Source: Anaerolineae bacterium
GTDB lineage: Bacteria > Chloroflexota > Anaerolineae > Aggregatilineales > UBA2796
Direction: 5' to 3'
DNA length: 54,797 nt
NCBI GenBank assembly: GCA_019637615.1
Contig: JAHBVJ010000042.1
Coordinates: 1-54,797 of the forward strand
Below the pieces are notes generated by a model. It searched no databases. It was not told where the DNA came from and saw only the letters and a program-made list of their open reading frames with translations. Within the stretch, counting starts at the first letter, position 1. Every line of letters starts with the position of its first letter. Positions 25,024-33,657 of the stretch are shown here, in pieces. The position numbers and the translations under genes are program-made.

Positions 25024-26010
25024 CTACGCGTTCACGCGATTCATCATGGTCTCGTGATAGCGGGTTCCGGCTGCCGCACCGACGGGCAAAGCAGCATTGA
25101 TTTGTGCTAGATCTTCCGTCGTCAGGCTCACGTCTGCAGCCCCAATATTTTCACGCAAATACTTCTCACGCCGTGTGCCGGGGATCGGGATGATGTTGTC
25201 GCCCTGTGCCAGCACCCAAGCCAGCGCCAGTTGGGCAGGCGTGCAGCCCTTCGCCGCCGCGATTTCCTTGATCTTATCAACCAAAGCTAGATTCTGTTTG
25301 AGGTTTTCCTCACGCCAGCGCGGGTTATTGCGCCGGAAATCGGTCGGCTCAAGCTCGTCGGGCTGCGTGACTTGTCCGGTCAGGAAACCGCGCCCCAACG
25401 GACTGTAAGCCACGAACGCGATATTCAATTCGCGACACGTATCCAGAATTTCGCCCTCTGGATCGCGCGTCCACAACGAGTATTCGGTTTGCAGCGCCGT
25501 GATCGGGTGTACCGCGTGCGCTCTACGGATCGTGGATGCTGAGGCTTCGGAGAGGCCGAGGAAGCGCACCTTGCCAGCTTTTACGAGGTCTGCCATCGCC
25601 CCGACCGTTTCTTCGATGGGCACGTTCGGATCGACGCGGTGCTGATAATAGAGGTCGATGTGGTCAACGTCTAGACGCTTCAAACTCATGTCACAGGCGG
25701 ATTTCACATAGTCCGGCATGCCGTTGATGCCCATATGTGCCCCATCGAGCCGACGCATATTGCCGAATTTGGTCGCGATGGTGATCTCATCACGGTGATG
25801 GCGCAGCACTTGCGCAATCAACATCTCGTTGTGCCCCGTCCCATACATATCGGCGGTGTCCCAGAAGTTCACGCCTAGTTCAATCGCTTTTTCTAGCAGC
25901 GCCAACGATGTGACATCATCCGACTTGCCGTAAAAATCGGACATGCCCATGCATCCCAACCCGATCGCGGAGACGGCGACACCGCTGTTGCCAAGCATAC
26001 GTGTTTTCAT
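25024..26010 (-). CDS. Aldo/keto reductase (MerR-controlled)
   Basis: A 328-residue AKR barrel, different from the one at 11.6 kb (closer to the AKR13/YakC group). Tetrad residues: Asp and Tyr in NFWDTADMYG, Lys in ITIATKFG, His in LYYQHRVD. The coenzyme segment IPIPGTRREKYLREN is typical for NADP-dependent members. Its ATG overlaps the stop of the merR gene by four bases (ATGA), so it is the target gene of that regulator. Detoxification of reactive aldehydes or quinones under MerR control is a reasonable inference. Confidence 0.92.
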   Translation of the reverse strand: MKTRMLGNSGVAVSAIGLGCMGMSDFYGKSDDVTSLALLEKAIELGVNFWDTADMYGTGHNEMLIAQVLRHHRDEITIATKFGNMRRLDGAHMGINGMPDYVKSACDMSLKRLDVDHIDLYYQHRVDPNVPIEETVGAMADLVKAGKVRFLGLSEASASTIRRAHAVHPITALQTEYSLWTRDPEGEILDTCRELNIAFVAYSPLGRGFLTGQVTQPDELEPTDFRRNNPRWREENLKQNLALVDKIKEIAAAKGCTPAQLALAWVLAQGDNIIPIPGTRREKYLRENIGAADVSLTTEDLAQINAALPVGAAAGTRYHETMMNRVNA

Positions 26011-26402
26011 GCGAAGACTTTCTCCTGCTGCTGTTCAATCTCTGTATAGTTCTGGATTTTGTAGTCGATCAGTCGCAAGGTGGCTTGCAACTCCTCAATC
26101 TGACTGACCACGCTTTGCCGATGTGCTTCTAACAATGCCCGCCGCTTACCAGCCGTCGTATCGCCTTCCTTAATCATGTTGACGTAATACTGAATATCAA
26201 CCAGCGGCATCCCTGTTTGTCGCCAGCGGTTCAGCGTCTGGATGAGGGTAATGTCTTGCTGCGAATAGCGCCTGTGCCCATTCGTAGCCCGTCCAACCGG
26301 CATTAGCAGCCCAATCCGTTCGTAATACCGAAGGGTATGTACGGTCAAGCCTGTTTTTTCTGCCGCTTCCTGAATGGTGAAAGATGCTTGTTTTGTATTC
26401 AT
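26007..26402 (-). CDS. MerR-family transcriptional regulator
   Basis: A 131-residue activator type: winged helix at the N-terminus (FTIQEAAEKTGLTVHTLRYYE, RRYSQQD), then the long dimerisation helix (around 75-125). The C-terminus lacks the Cys pattern of metal sensors (no Cys at all), so it is more like the AdhR/YfmP-type regulators of aldehyde or drug response. The start at 26402 lies only seven bases after the -10 box, so the mRNA should be leaderless or nearly so. It is translationally coupled to the aldo/keto reductase. Confidence 0.92.
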   Translation of the reverse strand: MNTKQASFTIQEAAEKTGLTVHTLRYYERIGLLMPVGRATNGHRRYSQQDITLIQTLNRWRQTGMPLVDIQYYVNMIKEGDTTAGKRRALLEAHRQSVVSQIEELQATLRLIDYKIQNYTEIEQQQEKVFA

Positions 26403-26409
26403 GATCGGC

Positions 26410-26440
26410 AGTATACAACTTCGAGTTGACTCGAAGTCAA
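26410..26440 (-). promoter_or_regulatory. MerR-type promoter and operator (19-bp spacer)
   Basis: On the minus strand TTGACT (26435-26440) and TATACT (26410-26415) are separated by 19 bp, the overlong spacing that MerR activators correct by untwisting DNA. The spacer is filled by a perfect dyad ACTTCGAGTTGACTCGAAGT (26418-26437, 8-bp arms). The predicted start coincides with the merR ATG at 26402. Confidence 0.85.
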
Positions 26441-26482
26441 GAGGGGAATTTGGCCGATATTTGCAGCGGAATCGCTTCCCGG

Positions 26483-27283
26483 TTAGGAAGTTGCCAGCGG
26501 CGGCAGCGCGAATAACCGTTCGGCGTTAGCGGTGGTCGCAGCGTGGATCGCCGCCACGTCGATGTTATGCAAATCTGCCAGTCGTTCGGCTACGTAGGCC
26601 ACGTAAGCGGGTTCGTTGCGCTTGCCACGATGCTGCTGCGGCGTCAGAAATGGCCCATCGGTTTCCACCAGCAACCGATCCAACGGCACCATCGCAGCGA
26701 TCAAGCGCAGATCGTTGGCGTTTTTGTAGGTGATCGGCCCCGTGAAGCCAAGGTAAAAGCCCAAGGCTAGTGCTTGCTCGGCTGCTTGGCGCGGCGCAGA
26801 AAAGGAGTGCATGACGCCGGGGCGCTGTTTCAAGCTGGCTGGCAACGTCGGCACCCACGCCGCCAATATCGCTAACACGTCTTCGCTGGCCTCGCGGTTA
26901 TGGATGATGATTGGCAGTTCCAGACGGCTGGCGAGTTCCAACTGCGCCTCGAATAGTTTCTGCTGCTGCGCCTTCGGGCTGTGCTCACGGTAATAATCTA
27001 GCCCGATCTCCCCGATGGCGATGGCTTTCGGATGGTTGGCTTGTTCCTCGATCTCCGCAAGCTGCGCGATCTCGACTCCGGCGGTGCTGTTGGGGTGGTA
27101 GCCGACTGCCGCGTATACGCCCGCATATTGATCGGCAAGGCGCAGCGCGGTATCGCCGTCTTCTTTATCGGTCGCGGGGTTGATGATCCGCGTGACGCCG
27201 CGCTCGGCTGCCCGCCCGATCACCAACTCGCGATCCTCATCATAGGACTCGAAGTTCAAATGGCAATGCGTATCGATCAGCAT
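26483..27283 (-). CDS. TatD-family metal-dependent DNase
   Basis: A 266-residue TIM-barrel hydrolase. All usual metal ligands are seen: DTHCHLNFE (two His), Glu of GEIGLDYY, His of IIIHNRE, His of MHSFSA and Asp of VETDGPFLTP. Family members act as 3'-5' exonucleases or D-aminoacyl hydrolases. It lies directly downstream of element copy 2 on the same strand, so read-through from that element's promoter would transcribe it. No other promoter is obvious in the 27 bp between. Confidence 0.95.
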   Translation of the reverse strand: MLIDTHCHLNFESYDEDRELVIGRAAERGVTRIINPATDKEDGDTALRLADQYAGVYAAVGYHPNSTAGVEIAQLAEIEEQANHPKAIAIGEIGLDYYREHSPKAQQQKLFEAQLELASRLELPIIIHNREASEDVLAILAAWVPTLPASLKQRPGVMHSFSAPRQAAEQALALGFYLGFTGPITYKNANDLRLIAAMVPLDRLLVETDGPFLTPQQHRGKRNEPAYVAYVAERLADLHNIDVAAIHAATTANAERLFALPPLATS

Positions 27284-27309
27284 TCAAGCTGCCTTTTCTA
27301 CATCTTCAA

Positions 27310-27616
27310 TTTACGATCTCGCCTTGCGCGGTGACAATCAGGCCGACTGATTCCGATCATAAAACCGATCACAAACGCCTATAAGCATGATCGCTTTAAT
27401 CATTTTTCTGCTCAGGGAATGATCGGAAAACCACTGTGAAAACCACGTATAATCGGTTTTATGATCGGAAGTTGAGCAGCCAAACCGATCATACATGATC
27501 GGTTACGCCTTCAGCAGTTGGGCTAGGAGCAGTGTCATGAGCACCATGTAGCGAATCGGACAGTTTGTTCAATTGAGTTCGGCAAGATGTAAACATTGTG
27601 AACTTACCATCCAACT
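27310..27616 (-). ncRNA. Candidate structured RNA, copy 2
   Basis: Predicted transcript of about 300 nt, colinear with the copy 1 RNA. The 19-bp perfect stem plus the 18-bp dyad give strong folding potential. It could also act as a 5' leader of tatD, since tatD begins 27 bases beyond the conserved end. Not matched to any RNA family I know. Confidence 0.4.
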
Positions 27617-27622
27617 TCGGCC

Positions 27623-27651
27623 ATTCTAAACGAACATTTGAGTTGTGTCAA
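27623..27651 (-). promoter_or_regulatory. Near-consensus sigma-70 promoter of element copy 2
   Basis: Minus strand TTGACA (27646-27651), 17-base spacer, TAGAAT (27623-27628), the same hexamers and spacing as copy 1. Predicted start near 27616. Confidence 0.75.
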
Positions 27652-27718
27652 GGGTGTATCAACTGCATAAGGTAAGTTACGATGAACCCTTTGCTGCAAC
27701 CGCCTGACCCTTCCAAAG

Positions 27719-30436
27719 TCACCCCACAGGCTCCAACCAATAACCATCCATCGGGGAGCCTTCCGGCGTCCAGCCAACTTTGCCCGAGTACCTGACGCGC
27801 CACCAGACAAAGCCTTCTACGTCACAGACTGGCCCATCGAGGATTGTGAACGTCGCCCCCGGCGGAATCCCCAGAATATCGCGACTGTTAGGGTTGGATT
27901 GGTGGCGTGCAGGCAGCGTCTTGAGCGCGTTATCCCCGAACCCCGGCAGCACCCGCCCGATGCCGCCGACCACCAAGCGCGAGGGCAGCACTTCATAGCA
28001 CTGATCGGCGGTCAGCGTCGGCTCAATTGGTTGGCTGGTGGTACCAAGCGGCTCCAGATAATAGGTGAAATCTTGCCCCTCGGACGTCCAGCCAACCAGC
28101 CCGTTATAGTTCACTTTCCACCATGCCGTATCATTGTTGCACATGGGGCCAGCAACCACCGTGAAACTTTGCCCGCCCGGAATCTGACCGAGAATCTGAC
28201 CGCCGAAATCGGGTGTTGAACGCACACGGTTCGGATCACCGGGGGTGACACGGGCGATCATGCCAACGGCTAACCGTGACGGCATAAAGCCCGGACACTG
28301 AATGATCGGGGTGGCGACCAAGGGAGGCGCGGTCGGGCGTAAAGTGGCGGTGATCACGCGCACGGGCGGCACGGTGGGCGGGATAGCAAGCGCGGTTTGT
28401 GTCGCTTGGACGCTCAAGGCAACCGCTGTGAGCGTAGGCTGTACACGCAACGCTTCGGCAGTGTTTTGGACGGCTTGCGTCTGCTTGGCATCTACTGCTG
28501 ATTTCGTCAGAAGTGCGCTGACGGTATTTTGTAGATTCGCGGCGTTCGCGGTCGCGGTTTGCAGCGGCGCTAATGTAGCGGCGGCGAGAATAACCGGGTC
28601 TTCGGTTTCAGTGGGACGAGCGCTCGGCTGCGGCGTATGGCTTGGCGTCGGCGTTGGCTGCCCACATTGTACGCTCTGCGCGGGCTGTTGATCGACGCCC
28701 ACTAATCCACTGACTTGGAGGCTGATCATACCGTAGGCGGGCGAAACCTCGATCGACAACGTGTTATTCGGCGGCGCACTGCCCAACTGGAAACTGGCTG
28801 CTTTCATCACGCTGCCACTGCTATCATGCACCTCATATACCCCCGGCGACATCATTGGCCCGCCGTTGTTGACCAGCGAAAAACTAGCAATGAAATTGGT
28901 ACACCTGCTGGTGGCAGTGATCTGCGGGGGCAGGGTGCTGGTGAAACTCGGCGTGAACGTCGCCGTATCGGTCGCTGTCGATGTCGCGGTTGGCTGCGCG
29001 GTCTGTGTCATTGCCGCAATCAGCGCCAAATCTTCGGTTGGCTGCGGTGTGGCAGTTGCCGTTGGTGGTGTGGTGGGCGTCAGCGTGTCGGATGGCAACA
29101 ACGCAATCGCCGTGCCTGTTTCCGCTTGCTGATTCGCGATCAATGTCTGCGCGGCAACGGTCGCGGTGGTTTCGCCAGCCACCCGCGTTGCTGCGAAGGC
29201 CGACTGAATCGTGGCGGTTTGCTCCTCGGCGGTGAGTGGGGGCGGAGTCGTCAGCGTCGAGACGATCAACGCGCCGACCACACCTATCACGATCAGTGCT
29301 GCCACGATTCCCATGATCAGCAAGCCTGAGTTTGATTTCTTGCTCGCCAAGGTAGGCGAGGCGGGACGCGTGGGCAGCGCCTTATTCGCACTTGGATTAC
29401 TCCCCGGCGTCACTTGTCGTCCGAGCAGTTCGGTCGCTTCGAGGCTGTTGGCGTTGGCGGCGGGCATTTTTCCGGCAGTGGCGTCAGGGTCATTGTCTTT
29501 GGCAGTGCTGCGTCCGGCCTGAGATTCACGAGTCGGCAGTCGTGTGGATTCCATTACAGGTGAGGGCGATGATGGCGTCGGCGGCACGGAGAGCGTTAAG
29601 CCCGCATTATTTTTGGTGGCCTTCAGATAGGCGTTGACGAGTTCGCCTGCCGATGAAAACCGCTGCTCAGGGTTCTTCGAGAGCGTTTTCTTGATGATCG
29701 CGTCTACTGCGCTCGTCACGTCGGGGTTGATCGAACTGGGCGGAGGCACTTGCTCGTTGATGTGCATGTACATGATGCGGAACGGCGTCTCCCCGAAAAA
29801 GGGCAACGTCCCCGTGATCATGTTGTAGATGACGATGCCGAGCGCGTACAGATCGCTGCGGGCATCCGCGATTCCACCTGCCCACAGTTCAGGAGCCATG
29901 TAGGCGGGCGTGCCCATCACCGCGCCTGTTTTAGTGAGAGTCGCGCCAGCTTCGTTGATCAGCTTGGCAATGCCGAAGTCGGTCAGGAAGGCGTTCTGCG
30001 ACTTATCCATCAGCACATTTTCGGGCTTCAAGTCGCGGTGGACGATGCCTTGTCCATGTGCATAATCCAGCGCCTGCCCGATCTGTGATAGGATGCGCGC
30101 CGTGATGTCCGGCTTCAACGCGCCATTCATCACGATCAGCTTGCTCAGGCTACCGCCTTCGAGCAGTTCCATGACGATGTAGACGAGGTCATTTTGGTTG
30201 CCGTAATCGAACACCTTCAAGATGTGCGGATGGCTCAGTTTAGCGACCGTCTTGGCTTCGCGCTGGAAGCGTTCAACGAAATCTGCTGTCGTCGCTAGTT
30301 CCTGCTTGATCACCTTGATCGCCACGCTGCGATCCATCGATTTCTGGTGCGCGCGGTAGACCGTCGCCATGCCACCCACGCCAATTTTCGTAATGATCTC
30401 GTATTGTCCGAGTTGCTGTCCGATCAGCGGATCCAT
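27719..30436 (-). CDS. Membrane Ser/Thr protein kinase with outer SH3b domains
   Basis: A 905-residue eukaryotic-type (Hanks) kinase. The catalytic domain lies at about residues 10-275: glycine loop GVGGMATVY, Lys41 in VAIKVI, catalytic HRDLKPEN near 133-140, DFG near 153 and APE near 181. A Pro/Ser-rich linker, one membrane helix (around 370-394) and a long outer Thr/Ala-rich stretch (TATSTATDTATFTPS) follow. Then comes a beta domain with a CTNFIASFSLVNNGG opening, and finally two SH3b-like domains ending GWTSEGQ and GWTPEGS. It likely senses wall fragments or outer ligands and signals inside. The start at 30436 has GAAGGG about nine bases upstream; an upstream start at 30454 overlaps it. 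Confidence 0.92.
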   Translation of the reverse strand: MDPLIGQQLGQYEIITKIGVGGMATVYRAHQKSMDRSVAIKVIKQELATTADFVERFQREAKTVAKLSHPHILKVFDYGNQNDLVYIVMELLEGGSLSKLIVMNGALKPDITARILSQIGQALDYAHGQGIVHRDLKPENVLMDKSQNAFLTDFGIAKLINEAGATLTKTGAVMGTPAYMAPELWAGGIADARSDLYALGIVIYNMITGTLPFFGETPFRIMYMHINEQVPPPSSINPDVTSAVDAIIKKTLSKNPEQRFSSAGELVNAYLKATKNNAGLTLSVPPTPSSPSPVMESTRLPTRESQAGRSTAKDNDPDATAGKMPAANANSLEATELLGRQVTPGSNPSANKALPTRPASPTLASKKSNSGLLIMGIVAALIVIGVVGALIVSTLTTPPPLTAEEQTATIQSAFAATRVAGETTATVAAQTLIANQQAETGTAIALLPSDTLTPTTPPTATATPQPTEDLALIAAMTQTAQPTATSTATDTATFTPSFTSTLPPQITATSRCTNFIASFSLVNNGGPMMSPGVYEVHDSSGSVMKAASFQLGSAPPNNTLSIEVSPAYGMISLQVSGLVGVDQQPAQSVQCGQPTPTPSHTPQPSARPTETEDPVILAAATLAPLQTATANAANLQNTVSALLTKSAVDAKQTQAVQNTAEALRVQPTLTAVALSVQATQTALAIPPTVPPVRVITATLRPTAPPLVATPIIQCPGFMPSRLAVGMIARVTPGDPNRVRSTPDFGGQILGQIPGGQSFTVVAGPMCNNDTAWWKVNYNGLVGWTSEGQDFTYYLEPLGTTSQPIEPTLTADQCYEVLPSRLVVGGIGRVLPGFGDNALKTLPARHQSNPNSRDILGIPPGATFTILDGPVCDVEGFVWWRVRYSGKVGWTPEGSPMDGYWLEPVG

Positions 30437-30511
30437 GCAGCGTGTTCCCTTCATTGCTGAGTTATCGATTGGTCAATACTCAGCGCTACATCAAGTGAGT
30501 CGAGTGTCAGC

Positions 30512-31699
30512 CTACTTCAATTCTGCTTTATAGTCTACACCCACAAAGCGTACTGTGCCGGGGTCGATTGCTTGCGCAGCATCAGCGTCGCCCTTGAGCG
30601 TCATCAAGAAAAAGGCCGTCGAAAAATGATCGATCAAATCGTGCGCGCGCGGCATATCCCACACTTCATCCGAGCAGCGTCGATGCTGCCCGATCAGTAT
30701 CAGCGCGGGGATGCACTCGTCTACGAAAATATAATGATTGGCGTTTTCGAAGACCACCTGCGCTTTGATCGTGCTGTGAACACGGTCATACAGCGGATAG
30801 GCGTCGCGTTCCGGCAAGATCGAGCCGTCCACCGAGCCGACCAGTACCATCAGCGGTGCGGTCACTTCCGCCAAACCCGTTTCCTGATAGCTGACAGCGT
30901 TCCACGGCGCGTGCAGCACAATCGCTTTGATGCGCGGATCGGTGGTCGCAGGCCATATACCGTGCGGAATATCCGTCAGGCCGCGTATAGTGGCGATCTG
31001 CTGCTCATACTGTAGCAAGCCGCATGGCTCGTCCGGTTGCAAGGCGGGATCGGGGTTGCTGGCGCACCATACACGGAGCGCATCGAAATCGATCCGCGCC
31101 CCGCCCGCCGACAGCGCGGTATAGCCGCCAAACGAATGTCCCGTAACGCCAATGCGATCTGTGTCGATCAGGCCAGCCAGCACACCACCATCGGCATTCC
31201 AGGTTTCCGCGAAGGCGATCTCGCGCAACACATCCAGCGGGCGGAGGGCGATATTTTCGATGATCGCGTCCATGGTGATGTTGCCGAATGTGCTGCCGGG
31301 ATGATCTACCGCGATCACCACAAAGCCATAGGATGCTAACTGTTCAAGGTAAAACACGCTCTGATACTTCGCGCCGCCAAGTCCGTGCGAATATACGATG
31401 AGTGGATATGGCCCGCCAGATGGATCGGGAGGCGCATCCCGCAGGGCTTGCCCCGTCCCCGCCAGCATCAAAAAGCGATATTCCGCTTCGACCTTTTTGT
31501 GCTCAGGGTTCAAAGCCGGATACCAGATCGCCGCATCCAGTGGGCGTTTGGCGTCCTCGATGCGTAGTTCGCGAGTCCCGACGAGATATGCCCCACGCTT
31601 GGCATAAGCGGGCGCATCGGGGCGGGCGGCCTGTGCCAAACTGCTGCCGCTGAACAGCGTCACCACGATCAACAGGATAAAGGTAAGTCGTATTTTCAC
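30512..31699 (-). CDS. Exported alpha/beta hydrolase (PAF-acetylhydrolase-like)
   Basis: A 395-residue secreted hydrolase with a signal peptide (MKIRLTFILLIVVTLFSGSSLAQA). The fold shows the oxyanion strand YPLIVYSHGLGG, the nucleophile Ser in GHSFGGYT, a likely acid in LVGSVDGSI and the His in ENANHYIF. The mix of GHSFGG and the position of the elements resembles platelet-activating-factor acetylhydrolase and dienelactone-hydrolase-like enzymes. The substrate is probably a small ester but not certain. It begins 12 bp after the stop of the zinc dehydrogenase gene, so the two form an operon. Confidence 0.85.
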   Translation of the reverse strand: MKIRLTFILLIVVTLFSGSSLAQAARPDAPAYAKRGAYLVGTRELRIEDAKRPLDAAIWYPALNPEHKKVEAEYRFLMLAGTGQALRDAPPDPSGGPYPLIVYSHGLGGAKYQSVFYLEQLASYGFVVIAVDHPGSTFGNITMDAIIENIALRPLDVLREIAFAETWNADGGVLAGLIDTDRIGVTGHSFGGYTALSAGGARIDFDALRVWCASNPDPALQPDEPCGLLQYEQQIATIRGLTDIPHGIWPATTDPRIKAIVLHAPWNAVSYQETGLAEVTAPLMVLVGSVDGSILPERDAYPLYDRVHSTIKAQVVFENANHYIFVDECIPALILIGQHRRCSDEVWDMPRAHDLIDHFSTAFFLMTLKGDADAAQAIDPGTVRFVGVDYKAELK

Positions 31700-31711
31700 G
31701 ACACATCACTC

Positions 31712-32674
31712 CTACGGTTTCAGCAGTACCTTCAACACGCCGCTCTGTGCTGCGTGATCGAAGGCTTGCAGCGCATCGTCTAAGGAATAAGTGGCTTCGA
31801 TTAGCGAGGTCACATCGACTTGTTTGGACTGTAACATGCGCAGCGCCGCATCAAATGGCCCGCAGCGGCTGCCGACGATTTTGATCTCATCGACTACTAC
31901 TTTACTTAGATTCACCGTTGGCAAGTGCGCGTAGGTGCTTTTCAGAACGATGGTGCCGCGTGGACGCACGATGTCAAGCCCAAGCGCGAAGCCCTCGGCG
32001 TTACCTGTCGCGTCTACGACTATATGCGCAGATCGCAAGCGTGATTTTTCCGGCAAGGTTTGCGCGTCGATGGTCGCGATACCCCACTGTGCCAGCAACC
32101 GCTTCGGGCGTTCCTTCCGCACGATGACTGCCAGATCGCAGCCGATGCGGTGCAATACCTGCGCGATCAGCAACCCTAGCTTGCCCGCACCGATCAGGAC
32201 GACCCGATCTGACGGACGAATGGTTGCCAATTCAGGTACTTGTAGTGCCGCTGCCAGCGGTTCCGTAAACACAGCTTGTTCATCCGTGACGGAATCGGGC
32301 ACCCTGTGCAAATTCGCAAACGGTAGGCGCATGTGATCCGTAAATGTGCCGCCATAGTTCGACAGGCCAAGGGTGGAGCGATTCAGACACTGGCTTGGAA
32401 TCCCGCCCAAACAATATTCGCATTTGCCACAGGCGATGTTGATCTCACCGACCACGCGCGTGCCGCGCGGCCATTCATCGCTGCCCTGCACGATCTCGCC
32501 TACAAATTCGTGCCCCAAGATGCCACTAAAGCCCATGTAGCCATGTGTCAGTTCTAGGTCAGTATGGCAAATCCCCGCTAATCGAACACGAATTAACGCC
32601 TCGGCAGCGGTTGGTGATGGCAATGCTTCGTCGGTGGTCAGATGCAAATGGTCATCGAAGCGCAGCGCACGCAT
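31712..32674 (-). CDS. Zinc-dependent alcohol dehydrogenase (MDR family)
   Basis: A 320-residue medium-chain dehydrogenase. Catalytic zinc ligands are Cys in GICHTDLE and His-Glu in LGHEFVG. The structural zinc site is the four-Cys CGKCEYCLGGIPSQC segment. The Rossmann motif is VVLIGAGKLGLLIAQV. Related enzymes oxidise threonine, sorbitol or other polyols with NAD(P). The protein is about 20 residues shorter than most relatives, mainly at the N-terminus. It precedes the exported hydrolase in a two-gene operon and is divergent from the pterin dehydratase gene. Confidence 0.88.
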   Translation of the reverse strand: MRALRFDDHLHLTTDEALPSPTAAEALIRVRLAGICHTDLELTHGYMGFSGILGHEFVGEIVQGSDEWPRGTRVVGEINIACGKCEYCLGGIPSQCLNRSTLGLSNYGGTFTDHMRLPFANLHRVPDSVTDEQAVFTEPLAAALQVPELATIRPSDRVVLIGAGKLGLLIAQVLHRIGCDLAVIVRKERPKRLLAQWGIATIDAQTLPEKSRLRSAHIVVDATGNAEGFALGLDIVRPRGTIVLKSTYAHLPTVNLSKVVVDEIKIVGSRCGPFDAALRMLQSKQVDVTSLIEATYSLDDALQAFDHAAQSGVLKVLLKP

Positions 32675-32802
32675 CTAAGCCTCAGTTCCATAATTAATCG
32701 TCGCTCCCAACTAGCGATACAAGTCATACCATTCCGAGGTTCATCTTTGCTAAAGTCTATCCGTGACAGAGTAAGAATGCACGTAGTTGGGAGGCAGTTA
32801 AG

Positions 32803-33093
32803 ATGGCGAAGCGACTTTCCGCGTCAGAAGTGCAGACAAGACTCGCGCAGTTAGAAGGTTGGGGACTTTCCAACGAGGAGATCGCGCGTACCTTCATCGT
32901 CAAGGATTTTCCGGCGGCGCTGATGCTGGTTAACGCGGTGGGACAATTAGCCGAGTCGGCTGGTCATCATCCCGACATCACCATCAAATATAACCGTGTC
33001 ACCTTCGCGTTGGTCACGCATGACGCGGGTGGCCTGACCGATAAGGACCTCGACCTCGCGGCGCAGATCAACGCCTTACCTGTGCTGACGTAA
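32803..33093 (+). CDS. Pterin-4a-carbinolamine dehydratase
   Basis: Dehydrates 4a-hydroxytetrahydrobiopterin, recycling the cofactor of aromatic amino acid hydroxylases. It may also support molybdopterin chemistry in bacteria without such hydroxylases. The 96-residue protein carries the family motif ESAGHHPDITIKYNRVTFALVTHDAGGLT in full length (His-His-Pro, Tyr, His, Asp positions all present). No phenylalanine hydroxylase is adjacent, so its partner is unknown. Single-gene unit, ATG at 32803 with GGAGG about 13 bases upstream. Confidence 0.93.
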   Translation: MAKRLSASEVQTRLAQLEGWGLSNEEIARTFIVKDFPAALMLVNAVGQLAESAGHHPDITIKYNRVTFALVTHDAGGLTDKDLDLAAQINALPVLT

Positions 33094-33126
33094 CCAGAAT
33101 TATCAGCCCGCCGTGCCGTTAGCGGG

Positions 33127-33594
33127 CTATTCACTTTCCCGCACTTGCGCGATTACTTTTCCTGCTGATTCGTTGGCTTTTTCCGTGAAGCGCAAAATCA
33201 CTGCCAATTCCTCATCCGTGAACTCCTTACTGAATTCCTGCATCGCTGCGCCCATCAGCGCGGTATGCGGCCCGATGTCGGCGTAGATCTTCGCTTCGTT
33301 CGGGATCACGATCACGCGCCGCCGATCCTCGTGATCATGTTCGCGGCGGACATAGCCAGCTTTCTCCAAGCGATCAATCATGGCTGTCACCGCCCCCGTG
33401 GTCAACCCCATCTGCTTGGCTAGTTGTCCGGCAGTCGATGCGCCCTTCAGCAGCAGAAAATCGAGGCATTCGTTATCCGTCGGATGCACGCCGATTTTGT
33501 CCGCCACTACCTGACTAAACATCACGAAATTTGCGGACATGAACCGTACCTGAATCGTCAGCGCTTCCAATAGTTGTTGGCGGGGGCTTGACAT
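33127..33594 (-). CDS. MarR-family transcriptional regulator
   Basis: A 155-residue winged-helix dimer. The DNA-binding core reads STAGQLAKQMGLTTGAVTAMIDRLEKAGYV and the wing HEDRRRVIVIP, with the usual flanking dimerisation helices. AAGGAG lies 10 bases before the ATG at 33594. It is divergent from the flavin monooxygenase, and the 63-bp gap is almost filled by inverted repeats. The same half-site is found at 35641. It therefore probably represses itself, the monooxygenase and the unit at 35.6 kb, relieved by an aromatic or antibiotic-like ligand (family knowledge, not seen). Confidence 0.93.
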   Translation of the reverse strand: MSSPRQQLLEALTIQVRFMSANFVMFSQVVADKIGVHPTDNECLDFLLLKGASTAGQLAKQMGLTTGAVTAMIDRLEKAGYVRREHDHEDRRRVIVIPNEAKIYADIGPHTALMGAAMQEFSKEFTDEELAVILRFTEKANESAGKVIAQVRESE

Positions 33595-33615
33595 TGATCG
33601 CTAACTCCTTATAAT
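33588..33615 (+). promoter_or_regulatory. Promoter of the flavin monooxygenase gene
   Basis: TTGACA (33588-33593), 16-base spacer, TATAAT (33610-33615): both hexamers perfect. It overlaps the first codons of the divergent marR gene, and its -10 box abuts the operator. Confidence 0.8.
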
Positions 33616-33652
33616 TATCTCAATAATCAAGATAATCAACAATTGAGATAAT
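33614..33652. promoter_or_regulatory. MarR operator region
   Basis: Perfect 11-bp inverted repeat, ATTATCTCAAT (33614-33624) and ATTGAGATAAT (33642-33652), with a further half-site-like AGATAAT (33630-33636) between. It covers the expected start site of the monooxygenase promoter and the likely marR promoter. Confidence 0.8.
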
Positions 33653-33657
33653 AACCT

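Larger units (their letters stand above)
27310..27670 (-). repeat. Intergenic promoter-bearing element, copy 2
   Basis: Inverted relative of 14790-15145 (about 89% over the gap-free 161-nt core 27348-27508). Here the foldback is perfect: TTCCGATCATAAAACCGAT (27351-27369) against its exact complement at 27452-27470, loop 82 nt. An 18-bp dyad CCGATCATGTATGATCGG lies at 27483-27500. The element fills the gap between the kinase gene and tatD. It again follows a codirectional gene (the kinase), as copy 1 follows deoR. Confidence 0.85.

Noticed and set aside
26401..26408. Further single ATGATCGG octamers, for example at the merR start
   Set aside because: Isolated octamers occur by chance in Met-Ile-Gly-like codons. 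Only the two intergenic elements have clusters.
14790..27670. Composite transposon or genomic island bounded by the inverted elements
   Set aside because: No transposase, integrase, target-site duplication or tRNA junction. The enclosed genes are ordinary chromosomal functions and their composition matches the surroundings.
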